Source: Sipunculus nudus | Taxonomy: Eukaryota; Annelida; Sipuncula; Golfingiida; Sipunculidae | Assembly (NCBI GenBank): GCA_026874595.1 | Contig: CM049318.1 | Location: forward strand, 44,930,456 to 44,994,455 | Direction of reading: 5' to 3' | Length of the DNA stretch: 64,000 bases | In this document: positions 1 to 13,100 of the stretch, one piece after another | Layout: the number at the start of each line of letters is the position of its first letter | Numbering within the stretch: the first letter of the stretch is position 1 | Position numbers and translations under genes: made by a program | Notes under the pieces: model-generated | Database searches by the model: none | What the model saw: only the letters and a program-made list of their open reading frames with translations | Told to the model about the DNA's origin: nothing

Positions 1-5
1 CGATC

Positions 6-780
6 TTGTATTACGCGAAAACCGAGCTGATTTCGGCGAAAACAACGTTTGTAACAGGGTCTAAATGGCCTAATGAAGCTTCTAAAACGCTTCTTTCGCA
101 ATTTAAATAGGCCATTTTTGCACAAAACAAGATCTTGTATTACGCGAAAACCGAGCTGATTTCGGCGAAAACGACGTTTGTAACAGGGTCTTAATGGCCT
201 AATGAAGCTTCTAAAACGCTTCTTTCGCAATTTAAATCGGCCATATTTGCACAAAACACGATCTTGTATTACGCGAAAACCGAGCTGATTTCGGCGAAAA
301 CGACGTTTGTAACAGGGTCTAAATGGCCTAATGAAGCTTCTAAAACGCTTCTTTCGCAATTTAAATCGGCCATTTTTGCACAAAACAAGATCTTGTATTA
401 CGCGAAAACCGAGCTGATTTCGGCGAAAACGACGTTTGTAACAGGGTCTTAATGGCCTAATGAAGCTTCTAAAACGCTTCTTTCGCAATTTAAATCGGCC
501 ATTTTTGCACAAAACACGATCTTGTATTACGCGAAAACCGTGCTGATTTCGGCGAAAACCACGTTTGTTACAGGGTCTAAATGGCCTAATGAAGCTTCTA
601 AAACGCTTCTTTCGCAATTTAAATCGGCCATTTTTGCACAAAACAAGATCTTGTATTACGCGAAAACCGAGCTGATTTCGGCGAAAACGACGTTTGTAAC
701 AGGGTCTTAATGGCCTAATGAAGCTTCTAAAACGCTTCTTTCGCAATTTAAAATCGGCCATTTTTGCACAAAAAACACGA
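6..780 (+). repeat. A/B dimer higher-order pattern, 258 bp
   Basis: Two monomer types alternate here. One reads ACAAGATC before the monomer and GGGTCTTAATGG inside it. The other reads ACACGATC and GGGTCTAAATGG. The alternation gives a 258-bp dimer repeated three times. The same dimer recurs near 4145-4660, 6966-7480 and 9028-9544, while most of 1948-3815 consists of the second type only. The TCTTAATGG variant puts a TAA stop into the otherwise open forward frame, which is why forward frames there are only 62 codons long. Confidence 0.8.
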
Positions 781-3109
781 TCTTGTATTACGCGAAAACC
801 GAGCTGATTTTGGCGAATACGACGTTTGTAACAGGGTCTAAATGGCCTAATGAAGCTTCTAAAACGCTTCTTTCGCAATTTAAATCGGCCATTTTTGCAC
901 AAAACAAGATCTTGTATTACGCGAAAACCGAGCTGATTTCGGCGAAAACGACGTTTGTAACAGGGTCTAAATGGCCTAATGAAGCTTCTAAAACGCTTCT
1001 TTCGCAATTTAAATCGGCCATTTTTGCACAAAACACGATCTTGTATTACGCGAAAACCGAGCTGATTTCGGCGAAAACGACGTTTGTAACAGGGTCTAAA
1101 TGGCCTAATGAAGCTTCTAAAACGCTTCTTTCGCAATTTAAATCGGCCATTTTTGCACAAAACACGATCTTGTATTACGCGAAAACCGAGCTGATTTCGG
1201 CGAAAACGACGTTTGTAACAGGGTCTTAATGGCCTAATGAAGCTTCTAAAACGCTTCTTTCGCAATTTAAATCGGCCATTTTTGCACAAAACACGATCTT
1301 GTATTACGCGAAAACCGAGCTGATTTCGGGCGAAAACGACGTTTGTAACAGGGTCTTAATGGCCTAATGAAGCTTCTAAAACGCTTCTTTCGCAATTTAA
1401 ATCGGCCATTTTTGCACAAAACACGATCTTGTATTACGCGAAAACCGAGCTGATTTCGGCGAAAACGACTTTTGTAACAGGGTCTAAATGGCCTAATGAA
1501 GCTTCTAAAACGCTTCTTTCGCAATTTAAATCGGCCATTTTTGCACAAAAACACGATCTTGTATTACGCGAAAACCGAGCTGATTTCGGCGAAAACGACG
1601 TTTGTAACAGGGTCTAAATGGCCTAATGAAGCTTCTAAAACGCTTCTTTCGCAATTTAAATCGGCCATTTTTTGCACAAAACAAGATCTTGTATTACGCG
1701 AAAACCGAGCTGATTTCGGCGAAAACGACGTTTGTAACAGGGTCTTAATGGCCTAATGAAGCTTCTAAAACGCTTCTTTCGCAATTTAAATCGGCCATTT
1801 TTGCACAAAACACGATCTTGTATTACGCGAAAACCGAGCTGATTTCGGCGAAAACGACGTTTTGTAACAGGATCTAAATGGCCTAATGAAGCTTCTAAAA
1901 CGCTTCTTTCGCAATTTAAATCGGCCATTTTTGCACAAAACACGATCTTGTATTACGCGAAAACCGAGCTGATTTCGGCGAAAACGACGTTTGTAACAGG
2001 GTCTAAATGGCCTAATGAAGCTTCTAAAACGCTTCTTTCGCAATTTAAATCGGCCATTTTTGCACAAAACACGATCTTGTATTACGCGAAAACCGAGCTG
2101 ATTTCGGCGAAAACAACGTTTGTAACAGGGTCTAAATGGCCTAATGAAGCTTCTAAAACGCTTCTTTCGCAATTTAAATCGGCCATTTTTGCACAAAACA
2201 CGATCTTGTATTACGCGAAAACCGAGCTGATTTCGACGAAAACGACGTTTGTAACAGGGTCTAAATGGCCTAATGAAGCTTCTAAAACGCTTCTTTCGCA
2301 ATTTAAATCGGCCATTTTTGCACAAAACACGATCTTGTATTACGCGAAAACCGAGCTGATTTCGGCGAAAACGACGTTTGTAACAGGGTCTAAATGGCCT
2401 AATGAAGCTTCTAAAACGCTTCTTTCGCAATTTAAATCGGCCATTTTTGCACAAAACACGATCTTGTATTACGCGAAAACCGAGCTGATTTCGGCGAAAA
2501 CGACGTTTGTAACAGGGTCTAAATGGCCTAATGAAGCTTCTAAAACGCTTCTTTCGCAATTTAAATCGGCCATTTTTGCACAAAACACGATCTTGTATTA
2601 CGCGAAAACCGAGCTGATTTCGGCGAAAACGACGTTTGTAACAGGGTCTAAGTGGCCTAATGAAGCTTCTAAAACGCTTCTTTCGCAATTTAAATCGGCC
2701 ATTTTTGCACAAAACACGATCTTGTATTACGCGAAAACCGAGCTGATTTCGGCGGAAAACGACGTTTGTAACAGGGTCTTAATGGCCTAATGAAGCTTCT
2801 AAAACGCTTCTTTCGCAATTTAAATCGGCCATTTTTGCACAAAACACGATCTTGTATTACGCGAAAACCGAGCTGATTTCGGCGAAAACGACGTTTGTAA
2901 CAGGGTCTAAATGGCCTAATGAAGCTTCTAAAACGCTTCTTTCGCAATTTAAATCGGCCATTTTTGCACAAAACACGATCTTGTATTACGCGAAAAACCG
3001 AGCTGATTTCGGCGAAAACGACGTTTGTAACAGGGTCTAAATGGCCTAATGAAGCTTCTAAAACGCTTCTTTCGCAATTTAAATCGGCCATTTTTGCACA
3101 AAACACGAT

Positions 3110-5690
3110 CTTGTATTACGCGAAAACCGAGCTGATTTCGGCGAAAACGACGTTTGTAACAGGGTCTAAATGGCCGAATGAAGCTTCTAAAACGCTTCTT
3201 TCGCAATTTAAATCGGCCATTTTTGCACAAAACACGATCTTGTATTACGCGAAAACCGAGCTGATTTCGGCGAAAACGACGTTTGTAACAGGGTCTAAAT
3301 GGCCTAATGAAGCTTCTAAAACGCTTCTTTCGCAATTTAAATCGGCCATTTTTGCACAAAACACGATCTTGTATTACGCGAAAACCGAGCTGATTTCGGC
3401 GAAAACGACGTTTGTAACAGGGTCTAAATGGCCTAATGAAGCTTCTAAAACGCTTCTTTCGCAATTTAAATCGGCCATTTTTGCACAAAACACGATCTTG
3501 TATTACGCGAAAACCGAGCTGATTTCGGCGAAAACGACGTTTGTAACAGGGTCTAAATGGCCGAATGAAGCTTCTAAAACGCTTCTTTCGCAATTTAAAT
3601 CGGCCATTTTTGCACAAAACACGATCTTGTATTACGCGAAAACCGAGCTGATTTCGGCGAAAACGACGTTTGTAACAGGGTCTAAATGGCCTAATGAAGC
3701 TTCTAAAACGCTTCTTTCGCAATTTAAATCGGCCATTTTTGCACAAAACACGATCTTGTATTACGCGAAAACCGAGCTGATTTCGGCGAAAACGACGTTT
3801 TGTAACAGGGTCTAAATTGCCTAATGAAGCTTCTAAAACGCTTCTTTCGCAATTTAAATCGGCCATTTTTGCACAAAACACGATCTTGTATTACGCGAAA
3901 ACCGAGCTGATTTCGGCGAAAACGACCTTTGTAACAGGGTCTAAATGGCCTAATGAAGTTTCTAAAACGCTTCTTTCGCAATTTAAATCGGCCATTTTTG
4001 CACAAAACACGATCTTGTATTACGCGAAAACCGAGCTGATTTCGGCGAAAACGACGTTTGTAACAGGGGTCTAAATGGCATAATGAAGCTTCTAAAACGC
4101 TTCTTTCGCAATTTAAATCGGCCATTTTTGCACAAAACACGATCTTGTATTACGCGAAAACCGAGCTGATTTCGGCGAAAACGACGTTTGTAACAGGGTC
4201 TAAATGGCCTAATGAAGCTTCTAAAACGCTTCTTTCGCAATTTAAATCGGCCATTTTTGCACAAAACAAGATCTTGTATTACGCGAAAACCGAGCTGATT
4301 TCGGCGAAAACGACGTTTGTAACAGGGTCTTAATGGCCTAATGAAGCTTCTAAAACGCTTCTTTCGCAATTTAAATCGGCCATTTTTGCACAAAACACGA
4401 TCTTGTATTACGCGAAAACCGAGCTGATTTCGGCGAAAACGACGTTTGTAACAGGGTCTAAATGGCCTAATGAAGCTTCTAAAACGCTTCTTTCGCAATT
4501 TAAATCGGCCATTTTTGCACAAAACGAGATCTTGTATTACGCGAAAACCGAGCTGATTTCGGCGAAAACGACGTTTGTAACAGGGTCTTAATGGCCTAAT
4601 GAAGCTTCTAAAACGCTTCTTTCGCAATTTAAATCGGCCATTTTTGCTCAAAACACGATCTTGTATTACGCGAAAACCGAGCTGATTTCGGCGAAAACCA
4701 CGTTTGTAACAGGGTCTAAATGGCCTAATGAAGCTTCTAAAACGCTTCTTTCGCAATTTAAATCGGCCATTTTTGCACAAAACACGATCTTGTATTACGC
4801 GAAAACCGAGCTGATTTCGGCGAAAACGACGTTTGTAACAGGGTCTAAATGGCCTTTTGAAGCTTCTAAAACGCTTCTTTCGCAATTTAAATCGGCCATT
4901 TTTGCACAAAACACGATCTTGTATTACGCGAAAACCGAGCTGATTTTGGCGAAAACGACGTTTGTAACAGGGTCTAAATGGCCTAATGAAGCTTCTAAAA
5001 CGCTTCTTTCGCAATTTAAATCGGCCATTTTTGCACAAAACAAGATCTTGTATTACGCGAAAACCGAGCTGATTTCGGCGAAAACGAAGTTTGTAACAGG
5101 GTCTTAATGGCCTAATGAAGCTTCTAAAACGCATCTTTCGCTATTTAAATCGGCCATTTTTGCACAAAACACGATCTTGTATTACGCGAAAACCGAGCTG
5201 ATTTCGGCGAAAACGACGTTTGTAACAGGGTCTAAATGGCATAATGAAGCTTCTAAAACGCTTCTTTCGCAATTTAAATCGGCCATTTTTTGCACAAAAC
5301 ACGATCTTGTATTACGCGAAAACCGAGCTGATTTCGGCGAAAACGACGTTTGTAACAGGGTCTAAATGGCCTAATGAAGCTTCTAAAACGCTTCTTTCGC
5401 AATTTAAATCGGCCATTTTTGCACAAAACACGATCTTGTATTACGCGAAAACCGAGCTGATTTCGGCGAAAACCACGTTTGTTACAGGGTCTAAATGGCC
5501 TAATGAAGCTTCTAAAACGCTTCTTTCGCAATTTAAATCGGCCATTTTTGCACAAAACACGATCTTGTATTACGCGAAAACCGAGCTGATTTCGGCGAAA
5601 ACGACGTTTGTAACAGGGTCTAAATGGCCTAATGAAGCTTCTAAAACGCTTCTTTCGCAATTTAAATCGGCCATTTTTGCACAAAACACG
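3110..5690 (+). repeat. Higher-order block, copy 1 (about 20 monomers)
   Basis: A series of private variants recurs in the same order further right at a fixed offset of about 2821 bp: GGCCGAATG (3176, 3563), AAATTGCC (near 3815), AAGTTTCTAAAACG (near 3957), TGGCATAATG (near 4078), AACGAGATC (near 4525), TTGCTCAAAA (4648) and GGCCTTTTGAAG (near 4853). The matching positions in copy 2 begin at 5999 and 6386. This shows that a block of many monomers was duplicated as a unit. Block edges are approximate because the monomers are so alike. Confidence 0.8.
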
Positions 5691-5816
5691 ATCTTGTATT
5701 ACGCGAAAACCGAGCTGATTTCGGCGAAAACGACGTTTGTAACAGGGTCTAAATGGGCCTAATGAAGCTTCTAAAACGCTTCTTTCGCAATTTAAATCGG
5801 CCATTTTTGCACAAAA

Positions 5817-5926
5817 CACGATCTTGTATTACGCGAAAACCGACTTGTTGTAACAGGGTCTAAATGGCCTAATGAAGCTTCTAAAACGCTTCTTTCGCAA
5901 TTTAAATCGGCCATTTTTGCACAAAA
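5817..5926 (+). repeat. Truncated 110-bp monomer at the block junction
   Basis: This monomer lacks 19 bp of the standard unit: CCGACTTGTTGTAACAGG replaces the longer segment that holds GAGCTGATTTCGGCG. It sits just before the second higher-order block, so it may mark the breakpoint of the duplication. It accounts for most of the 17-bp shortfall of the 2821-bp offset relative to 22 monomers (2838 bp). It also ends the 676-codon reverse frame. Confidence 0.85.
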
Positions 5927-5932
5927 CACGAT

Positions 5933-8510
5933 CTTGTATTACGCGAAAACCGAGCTGATTTCGGCGAAAACGACGTTTGTAACAGGGTCTAAATGGCCGA
6001 ATGAAGCTTCTAAAACGCTTCTTTCGCAATTTAAATCGGCCATTTTTGCACAAAACACGATCTTGTATTACGCGAAAACCGAGCTGATTTCGGCGAAAAC
6101 GACGTTTGTAACAGGGTCTAAATGGCCTAATGAAGCTTCTAAAACGCTTCTTTCGCAATTTAAATCGGCCATTTTTGCACAAAACACGATCTTGTATTAC
6201 GCGAAAACCGAGCTGATTTCGGCGAAAACGACGTTTGTAACAGGGTCTAAATGGCCTAATGAAGCTTCTAAAACGCTTCTTTCGCAATTTAAATCGGCCA
6301 TTTTTGCACAAAACACGATCTTGTATTACGCGAAAACCGAGCTGATTTCGGCGAAAACGACGTTTGTAACAGGGTCTAAATGGCCGAATGAAGCTTCTAA
6401 AACGCTTCTTTCGCAATTTAAATCGGCCATTTTTGCACAAAACACGATCTTGTATTACGCGAAAACCGAGCTGATTTCGGCGAAAACGACGTTTGTAACA
6501 GGGTCTAAATGGCCTAATGAAGCTTCTAAAACGCTTCTTTCGCAATTTAAATCGGCCATTTTTGCACAAAACACGATCTTGTATTACGCGAAAACCGAGC
6601 TGATTTCGGCGAAAACGACGTTTGTAACAGGGTCTAAATTGCCTAATGAAGCTTCTAAAACGCTTCTTTCGCAATTTAAATCGGCCATTTTTGCACAAAA
6701 CACGATCTTGTATTACGCGAAAACCGAGCTGATTTCGGCGAAAACGACCTTTGTAACAGGGTCTAAATGGCCTAATGAAGTTTCTAAAACGCTTCTTTCG
6801 CAATTTAAATCGGCCATTTTTGCACAAAACACGATCTTGTATTACGCGAAAACCGAGCTGATTTCGGCGAAAACGACGTTTGTAACAGGGTCTAAATGGC
6901 ATAATGAAGCTTCTAAAACGCTTCTTTCGCAATTTAAATCGGCCATTTTTGCACAAAACACGATCTTGTATTACGCGAAAACCGAGCTGATTTCGGCGAA
7001 AACGACGTTTGTAACAGGGTCTAAATGGCCTAATGAAGCTTCTAAAACGCTTCTTTCGCAATTTAAATCGGCCATTTTTGCACAAAACAAGATCTTGTAT
7101 TACGCGAAAACCGAGCTGATTTCGGCGAAAACGACGTTTGTAACAGGGTCTTAATGGCCTAATGAAGCTTCTAAAACGCTTCTTTCGCAATTTAAATCGG
7201 CCATTTTTGCACAAAACACGATCTTGTATTACGCGAAAACCGAGCTGATTTCGGCGAAAACGACGTTTGTAACAGGGTCTAAATGGCCTAATGAAGCTTC
7301 TAAAACGCTTCTTTCGCAATTTAAATCGGCCATTTTTGCACAAAACGAGATCTTGTATTACGCGAAAACCGAGCTGATTTCGGCGAAAACGACGTTTGTA
7401 ACAGGGTCTTAATGGCCTAATGAAGCTTCTAAAACGCTTCTTTCGCAATTTAAATCGGCCATTTTTGCTCAAAACACGATCTTGTATTACGCGAAAACCG
7501 AGCTGATTTCGGCGAAAACCACGTTTGTAACAGGGTCTAAATGGCCTAATGAAGCTTCTAAAACGCTTCTTTCGCAATTTAAATCGGCCATTTTTGCACA
7601 AAACACGATCTTGTATTACGCGAAAACCGAGCTGATTTCGGCGAAAACGACGTTTGTAACAGGGTCTAAATGGCCTTTTGAAGCTTCTAAAACGCTTCTT
7701 TCGCAATTTAAATCGGCCATTTTTGCAGAAAACACGATCTTGTATTACGCGAAAACCGAGCTGATTTTGGCGAAAACGACGTTTGTAACAGGGTCTAAAT
7801 GGCCTAATGAAGCTTCTAAAACGCTTCTTTCGCAATTTAAATCGGCCATTTTTGCACAAAACAAGATCTTGTATTACGCGAAAACCGAGCTGATTTCGGC
7901 GAAAACGACGTTTGTAACAGGGTCTTAATGGCCTAATGAAGCTTCTAAAACGCTTCTTTCGCTATTTAAATCGGCCATTTTTGCACAAAACACGATCTTG
8001 TATTACGCGAAAACCGAGCTGATTTCGGCGAAAACGACGTTTGTAACAGGGTCTAAATGGCATAATGAAGCTTCTAAAACGCTTCTTTCGCAATTTAAAT
8101 CGGCCATTTTTGCACAAAACACGATCTTGTATTACGCGAAAACCGAGCTGATTTCGGCGAAAACGACGTTTGTAACAGGGTCTAAATGGCCTAATGAAGC
8201 TTCTAAAACGCTTCTTTCGCAATTTAAATCGGCCATTTTTGCACAAAACACGATCTTGTATTACGCGAAAACCGAGCTGATTTCGGCGAAAACCACGTTT
8301 GTTACAGGGTCTAAATGGCCTAATGAAGCTTCTAAAACGCTTCTTTCGCAATTTAAATCGGCCATTTTTGCACAAAACACGATCTTGTATTACGCGAAAA
8401 CCGAGCTGATTTCGGCGAAAACGACGTTTGTAACAGGGTCTAAATGGCCTAATGAAGCTTCTAAAACGCTTCTTTCGCAATTTAAATCGGCCATTTTTGC
8501 ACAAAACAAG
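5933..8510 (+). repeat. Higher-order block, copy 2
   Basis: This repeats the variant order of 3110-5690 at an offset of about 2821 bp, including GGCCGAATG at 5999 and 6386, AAATTGCC near 6637, TTGCTCAAAA at 7469, GGCCTTTTGAAG near 7674 and the GAAAACCACGTTTGTTACAG variant near 8291 (matching 5471). The two copies part near 5690/8510, where copy 1 has ACACGATC and copy 2 has ACAAGATC. Confidence 0.8.
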
Positions 8511-8639
8511 ATCTTGTATTACGCGAAAACCGAGCTGATTTCGGCGAAAACGACGTTTGTAACAGGGTCTAAATGGCCTAATGAAGCTTCTAAAACGCTT
8601 CTTTCGCAATTTAAATCGGCCATTTTTGCACAAAACACG

Positions 8640-9674
8640 ATCTTGTATTACGCGAAAACCGAGCTGATTTCGGCGAAAACGACGTTTGTAACAGGGTCTA
8701 AATTGCCTAATGAAGCTTCTAAAACGCTTCTTTCGCAATTTAAATCGGCCATTTTTGCACAAAACACGATCTTGTATTACGCGAAACCGAGCTGATTTCG
8801 GCGAAAACGACCTTTGTAACAGGGTCTAAATGGCCTAATGAAGTTTCTAAAACGCTTCTTTCGCAATTTAAATCGGCCATTTTTGCACAAAACACGATCT
8901 TGTATTACGCGAAACCGAGCTGATTTCGGCGAAAACGACGTTTGTAACAGGGTCTAAATGGCATAATGAAGCTTCTAAAACGCTTCTTTCGCAATTTAAA
9001 TCGGCCATTTTTGCACAAAACACGATCTTGTATTACGCGAAAACCGAGCTGATTTCGGCGAAAACGACGTTTGTAACAGGGTCTAAATGGCCTAATGAAG
9101 CTTCTAAAACGCTTCTTTCGCAATTTAAATCGGCCATTTTTGCACAAAACAAGATCTTGTATTACGCGAAAACCGAGCTGATTTCGGCGAAAACGACGTT
9201 TGTAACAGGGTCTTAATGGCCTAATGAAGCTTCTAAAACGCTTCTTTCGCAATTTAAATCGGCCATTTTTGCACAAAACACGATCTTGTATTACGCGAAA
9301 ACCGAGCTGATTTCGGCGAAAACGACGTTTGTAACAGGGTCTAAATGGCCTAATGAAGCTTCTAAAACGCTTCTTTCGCAATTTAAATCGGCCATTTTTG
9401 CACAAAACGAGATCTTGTATTACGCGAAAACCGAGCTGATTTCGGCGAAAACGACGTTTGTAACAGGGTCTTAATGGCCTAATGAAGCTTCTAAAACGCT
9501 TCTTTCGCAATTTAAATCGGCCATTTTTGCTCAAAACACGATCTTGTATTACGCGAAAACCGAGCTGATTTCGGCGAAAACCACGTTTGTAACAGGGTCT
9601 AAATGGCCTAATGAAGCTTCTAAAACGCTTCTTTCGCAATTTAAATCGGCCATTTTTGCACAAAACACGATCTT
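8640..9674 (+). repeat. Higher-order block, copy 3, cut by the gap
   Basis: The same ordered variants appear a third time: AAATTGCC near 8700, AAGTTTCTAAAACG near 8841, TGGCATAATG near 8959, AACGAGATC near 9407 and TTGCTCAAAA at 9531. The offset from copy 2 is 2062 bp, which is 16 monomers (2064 bp) minus two single-base losses in GCGAAACCGAG near 8784 and 8913. Its right end is lost in the run of N. Confidence 0.78.
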
Positions 9675-10174
9675 NNNNNNNNNNNNNNNNNNNNNNNNNN
9701 NNNNNNNNNNNNNNNNNNNNNNNNNNNNNNNNNNNNNNNNNNNNNNNNNNNNNNNNNNNNNNNNNNNNNNNNNNNNNNNNNNNNNNNNNNNNNNNNNNNN
9801 NNNNNNNNNNNNNNNNNNNNNNNNNNNNNNNNNNNNNNNNNNNNNNNNNNNNNNNNNNNNNNNNNNNNNNNNNNNNNNNNNNNNNNNNNNNNNNNNNNNN
9901 NNNNNNNNNNNNNNNNNNNNNNNNNNNNNNNNNNNNNNNNNNNNNNNNNNNNNNNNNNNNNNNNNNNNNNNNNNNNNNNNNNNNNNNNNNNNNNNNNNNN
10001 NNNNNNNNNNNNNNNNNNNNNNNNNNNNNNNNNNNNNNNNNNNNNNNNNNNNNNNNNNNNNNNNNNNNNNNNNNNNNNNNNNNNNNNNNNNNNNNNNNNN
10101 NNNNNNNNNNNNNNNNNNNNNNNNNNNNNNNNNNNNNNNNNNNNNNNNNNNNNNNNNNNNNNNNNNNNNNNNNN
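9675..10174. other. Assembly gap, 500 N
   Basis: Exactly 500 N separate the 129-bp satellite from the 1269-bp array. A round size usually stands for an unknown distance. The junction of the two satellite families is therefore not seen, and their adjacency rests on scaffolding alone. Confidence 0.99.
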
Positions 10175-13100
10175 ATTTGCGATAGAAAGGTCTGGTGTTT
10201 GGCGTTAGACAGTTTCCCTCTAGTTCTTAGTCATTCAATCGCAAGTCTCGTCATATCTCGCACCGTTTCTCGTGAAACGAGAACACGTGACCATTCAAAG
10301 AAATGCCTATAATTATGTCATTTTTCACGCTACAGACACATGGTTTGCAGCGCTGGATAGCGGCTGACACTCGCAGTCACATTCAGGGGTCACATTGTTA
10401 GTCTCGTCAAATCTCGCGCCGTTTTTCGCCAAACCACGAAGACACGTGCCGTCGCCGCAAGTGGCGGCAGGGTCCCCTACGGTGGGCGGCCGGCGTGTGC
10501 AGCGGTGCGTGACGGCCTCTCCGGGCCCCATCTATGATCATACATGTTGGAGGCACAGTCCAGACTTTATTGCTTGCCGGAAATCTTCGATTTTCGCAAG
10601 CTGGTTGGTCAGTCGCGGGATGTCTGTTTGTCTGTTTGTTTGTTTGTTTGTTTGTCTGTCCAGTCTCTACAGGTCGCAATTTTGATCCCATCGCTTTCAA
10701 ACTTTCACAGTTTGTGTAAAAATCAAAAATGCAAGAAGCCTATTGTTTTTGGGCAATATAGGTCAAAGGTCAAGGTCAAGGTCATCAAAAGTTCCTAAAG
10801 TGCTCTTTTCTTCATATCTCCATTACTATTTGTCATAGCCACTTCAAACAGGGCTCATTTTAATCGGCATTCCAAGGCCTTTCTTCTGATATATATGTTG
10901 CTGAAATCTGCTGTTTCTATGGTTACACATTTTGGGGGGAAACTCATGATTTTCGAAAATAAAAGGCCTAATTTTTCTAACTTTGTCATTTTTAAAGCTA
11001 GAGAGTTCTAGTTTTTTGCATCAGATAGTACTAAATAAGCTTTCAATTATACAAGTGAAAGTCTCGTAAAATCTCGCACCATTTCTCGTCAAACGAGAAT
11101 TTTCGAGATTTCATTAAATATGGCTTACAGGTCGCATTTTTTAAACTATGACTTTGAAAATGACATATTTTGTGTTATTTAGAAATATCTCGAAAACCAA
11201 TTTTTCATTTTTTTGGAAATAGCCACCAGGGGGCGTGGTACATGAAACACTGTAACATATCATTTTTTCTGCAATATCTCAAAAAATATTAAACGTGACA
11301 CCATTTTTTGGGGTCGTATCTGAAACTAGGAACATTGGCTTATCCCTTCGCACATGTTGCTTTGTGCTGCCGTTACCATGGTTACCAAATTTTGGGGTAA
11401 AACTTGACAATCTGAAAATTCGGAGTTTTCCAGCTTCTCTCTCTGTTGATATTTGCGATAGAAAGGTCTGGTGTTTGGCGTTAGACAGTTTCCCTCTAGT
11501 TCTTAGTCATTCAATCGCAAGTCTCGTCATATCTCGCACCGTTTCTCGTGAAACGAGAACACGTGACCATTCAAAGAAATGCCTATAATTATGTCATTTT
11601 TCACGCTACAGACACATGGTTTGCAGCGCTGGATAGCGGCTGACACTCGCAGTCACATTCAGGGGTCACATTGTTAGTCTCGTCAAATCTCGCGCCGTTT
11701 TTCGCCAAACCACGAAGACACGTGCCGTCGCCGCAAGTGGCGGCAGGGTCCCTACGGTGGGCGGGCCGGCGTGTGCAGCGGTGCGTGACGGCCTCTCCGG
11801 GCCCCATCTATGATCATACATGTTGGAGGCACAGTCCAGACTTTATTGCTTGCCGGAAATCTTCGATTTTCGCAAGCTGGTTGGTCAGTCGCGGATGTCT
11901 GTTTGTCTGTTTGTTTGTTTGTTTGTTTGTCTGTCCAGTCTCTACAGGTCGCAATTTTGATCCCATCGCTTTCAAACTTTCACAGTTTGTGTAAAATCAA
12001 AAAATGCAAGAAGCCTATTGTTTTTGGGCAATATAGGTCAAAGGTCAAGGTCAAGGTCATCAAAAGTTCCTAAAGTGCTCTTTTCTTCATATCTCCATTA
12101 CTATTTGTCATAGCCACTTCAAACAGGGCTCATTTTAATCGGCATTCCAAGGCCTTTCTTCTGATATATATGTTGCTGAAATCTGCTGTTTCTATGGTTA
12201 CACATTTTGGGGGGAAACTCATGATTTTCGAAAATAAAAGGCTTAATTTTTCTAACTTTGTCATTTTTAAAGCTAGAGAGTTCTAGTTTTTTGCATCAGA
12301 TAGTACTAAATAAGCTTTCAATTATACAAGTGAAAGTCTCGTAAAATCTCGCACCATTTCTCGTCAAACGAGAATTTTCGAGATTTCATTAAATATGGCT
12401 TACAGGTCGCATTTTTTAAACTATGACTTTGAAAATGACATATTTTGTGTTATTTAGAAATATCTCGAAACCAATTTTTCATTTTTTGGAAATAGCCACC
12501 AGGGGGCGTGGTACATGAAACACTGTAACATATCATTTTTCTGCAATATCTCAAAAAATATTAAACGTGACACCATTTTTTGGGTCGTATCTGAAACTAG
12601 GAACATTGGCTTATCCCTTCGCACATGTTGCTTTGTGCTGCCGTTACCATGGTTACCAAATTTTGGGGTAAAACTTGACAATCTGAAAATTCGGAGTTTT
12701 CCAGCTTCTCTCTCTGTTGATATTTGCGATAGAAAGGTCTGGTGTTTGGCGTTAGACAGTTTCCCTCTAGTTCTTAGTCATTCAATCGCAAGTCTCGTCA
12801 TATCTCGCACCGTTTCTCGTGAAACGAGAACACGTGACCATTCAAAGAAATGCCTATAATTATGTCATTTTTCACGCTACAGACACATGGTTTGCAGCGC
12901 TGGATAGCGGCTGACACTCGCAGTCACATTCAGGGGTCACATTGTTAGTCTCGTCAAAATCTCGCCGCCGTTTTTTCGCCAAACCACGAAGACACGTGCC
13001 GTCGCCGCAAGTGGCGGCAGGGTCCCTACGGTGGGCGGCCCGGCGTGTGCAGCGGTGCGTGACGGCCTCTCCGGGCCCCATCTATGATCATACATGTTGG

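Larger units (their letters stand above)
1..9674 (+). repeat. 129-bp satellite array, about 75 tandem monomers
   Basis: A head-to-tail array with period 129 bp runs from the window start to the first gap. Each monomer contains the landmarks GATCTTGTATTACGCG, the 8-bp palindrome GAAGCTTC, and CGGCCATTTTTGCACAAAA. Most monomers differ by only a few substitutions or by one base in a homopolymer. Because 129 is a multiple of three, a frame without stops stays open from monomer to monomer. This gives forward frames of up to 406 codons (5934-7154) and a highly basic reverse frame of 676 codons (5829-7859). Both strands are open over the same DNA and single-base indels break the frames at random, so I treat these as by-products of the period and not genes. 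I see no similarity between this monomer and the 1269-bp unit elsewhere. The left end is outside the window and the right end is cut by a gap. Confidence 0.97.

Noticed and set aside
2489-2505. Possible CENP-B box in the 129-bp monomer (TTCGGCGAAAACGAC)
   Set aside because: It matches seven of the nine core positions but lacks the terminal GG of CGGG, so it is not a convincing box; a centromeric role cannot be argued from it.
5829-7859. 676-codon basic reverse frame and the forward frames of up to 406 codons in the 129-bp satellite
   Set aside because: They exist only because the monomer is a multiple of three without stops. Both strands are open over the same bases, and indels break them without any sign of selection.
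1-9674. CRISPR array
   Set aside because: The period is 129 bp with no unique spacers; the whole monomer repeats.
9544-10312. Open frames crossing the first run of N
   Set aside because: The frames are filled with unknown residues across a gap of unknown size and join two unrelated satellites.
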